In this document: piece after piece, positions 63,250 to 64,000 of the stretch
Position numbering within the stretch: position 1 is the stretch's first letter
Layout: the number at the start of each line of letters is the position of its first letter
Assembly (NCBI RefSeq): GCF_004766125.1
Contig: NZ_SJSA01000002.1
Location: forward strand, 186,001 to 250,000
Length of the DNA stretch: 64,000 nt
Source of the DNA: Duncaniella freteri
GTDB lineage: Bacteria; Bacteroidota; Bacteroidia; Bacteroidales; Muribaculaceae
Reading direction: 5' to 3'
Program-made: the position numbers and the translations under genes
Notes under the pieces: model-generated
What the model saw: the letters and a program-made list of their open reading frames with translations, nothing else
Databases searched by the model: none
Told to the model about the DNA's origin: nothing

Positions 63250-64000
63250 TTATATCTCAATCGGTTCGTCGGCAAGGAAGTCTCTTATGGCATGTGAGCC
63301 AATGACAGAATCCCATAGCATAGGGCTTATGCCTGATCCCGGTCGTTTGGTTGTTATGTTGTGGTCAGTGAGAGGTTCTCCTTTGCGTATAGAGCGTGAT
63401 GCCACAATGCTTTTTCGTGCAACAGTAATGTTGGGCTGTTCGGTCGCTGTTACTTCCTTTATTTCAGATCCGAGGATTTTTTCGACTTCTCTTATAGACG
63501 ACACCATCTCCTTGAGCTCATCGGTGGATAGTGATGCCTTGTGGTCCGGTCCCGGCATATCATGGTCAAGGGTGAAATGTTTTTCTATTATTTCAGCTCC
63601 GCGGGCTACAGCGGCGATCGGGACCAGTATCCCTCTGGTATGGTCACTGTATCCTACTCCTGCGCATCCTAACTCTTTCAGTGAGTCCATTGCACGTAGG
63701 TTGACTGCCTCGTGTGGGGTAGGGTATTGGGTTGTGCAGTGGAGCAGATAGATGTCTTTCTTGTCAACCCCTCCGAGTGAAAGTGCTGTTACGGCATCTT
63801 TTACCTCGTCAATTGTTGACATTCCAGTGGAAAGAATGATGCGTCCGCCTTTGGATGCTATTTTGCGCAGGTAGGGTAGGTTGGTGATTTCTCCTGAAGG
63901 GATTTTCCAATAATCCATGTTGACGGAGGACAGGAAGTCGATGGACTGCATGTCGAAAGGGGTACTCATGAACCCAACTCCGCATCGGTTGCATTCTTCG
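63250..64000 (-). CDS. neuB: N-acetylneuraminate synthase family protein, partial (N-terminus beyond the right edge)
   Basis: About 250 residues visible. NeuB barrel motifs: GFMSTPFD, WKIPSGEITNLPYL, ILSTGMSTIDEV, LLHCTTQYPTP, GYSDHT, and AEIIEKHFTLDHDMPGPDHKASL with the metal-binding His region. The C-terminal SAF (antifreeze-like) domain starts at VARKSIVASRSIRKGE. It condenses PEP with ManNAc or a related sugar to a nonulosonic acid (sialic or pseudaminic type); which one is not settled. The reading frame continues past 64000. It converges on lysR (16-base gap). Confidence 0.92.
   Translation of the reverse strand, partial: EECNRCGVGFMSTPFDMQSIDFLSSVNMDYWKIPSGEITNLPYLRKIASKGGRIILSTGMSTIDEVKDAVTALSLGGVDKKDIYLLHCTTQYPTPHEAVNLRAMDSLKELGCAGVGYSDHTRGILVPIAAVARGAEIIEKHFTLDHDMPGPDHKASLSTDELKEMVSSIREVEKILGSEIKEVTATEQPNITVARKSIVASRSIRKGEPLTDHNITTKRPGSGISPMLWDSVIGSHAIRDFLADEPIEI

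Overview
This window is a dense chromosomal stretch of a gut-type Bacteroidales bacterium. An assignment to Muribaculaceae is plausible but is my inference. The support is the repeated Bacteroidetes promoter core TAnnTTTG, the near absence of Shine-Dalgarno sequences, the families present (TamL-type BamA lipoprotein, DUF5686, DUF4827, PepSY-like lipoprotein, HU-CCDC81/SPOR protein, TPR-PD40-OmpA lipoprotein, TIGR02757, menaquinone genes, glycine-lipid acyltransferases) and an S16 protein with a long Ala/Glu/Lys tail. I see no phage, insertion sequence, CRISPR array, integrase or rRNA. It reads as core genome.

Layout. 1-6.8 kb (minus): DUF4827 lipoprotein (cut by the left edge), DHH phosphoesterase, a TPR/histidine-kinase protein whose H-box His is Tyr, a HAD phosphatase and TamL. 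6.9-16 kb (plus): coiled-coil membrane protein, MgtC, a Kef-type antiporter with tandem RCK_C domains, a degenerate protein kinase, glycogen branching enzyme, a TlpA-like thioredoxin and TIGR02757. 16-25 kb: L,D-transpeptidase, guaB, a double-parvulin chaperone, a DUF5686 outer-membrane protein, a CYTH protein and an acyl-CoA ligase. 25-37 kb (minus): DUF2520, nitroreductase, HU/SPOR protein, typA, the OmpA lipoprotein, RNase Z, a YeiH exporter and menB-menC-menE. 37-49 kb: rpsP, M64 peptidase, cardiolipin synthase, NAD synthetase, a DAACS symporter, GH43-CBM6, RluA, the glycine-lipid pair and galE. 49-64 kb: a YidE/AspT-type transporter, ilvE, an HD-domain gene carrying a striking palindrome, 5-FTHF cyclo-ligase, S41 protease, dCMP deaminase, Bcp, a DUF115-like protein, a degenerate glutaminase-like protein, a PepSY-like lipoprotein, an NSS transporter with a Crp regulator, tRNA-Arg(CCU), a split ThrE exporter, LysR, and neuB cut by the right edge.

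Themes. Envelope biogenesis is prominent: TamL, the parvulin chaperone, DUF5686, OmpA lipoprotein, L,D-transpeptidase, cardiolipin and glycine lipids. Ion homeostasis is represented by MgtC-Kef and YidE. Menaquinone and nucleotide/NAD metabolism also appear. I found no clear-cut undescribed multi-gene system. The best leads are three proteins that keep a familiar fold but lose catalytic residues (kinase 10897, histidine kinase 1624, glutaminase 56675), a perfect 19-bp palindrome at the 5' end of the HD gene, and four genes whose promoter core sits only 4-8 bases from the start codon, suggesting leaderless mRNAs.
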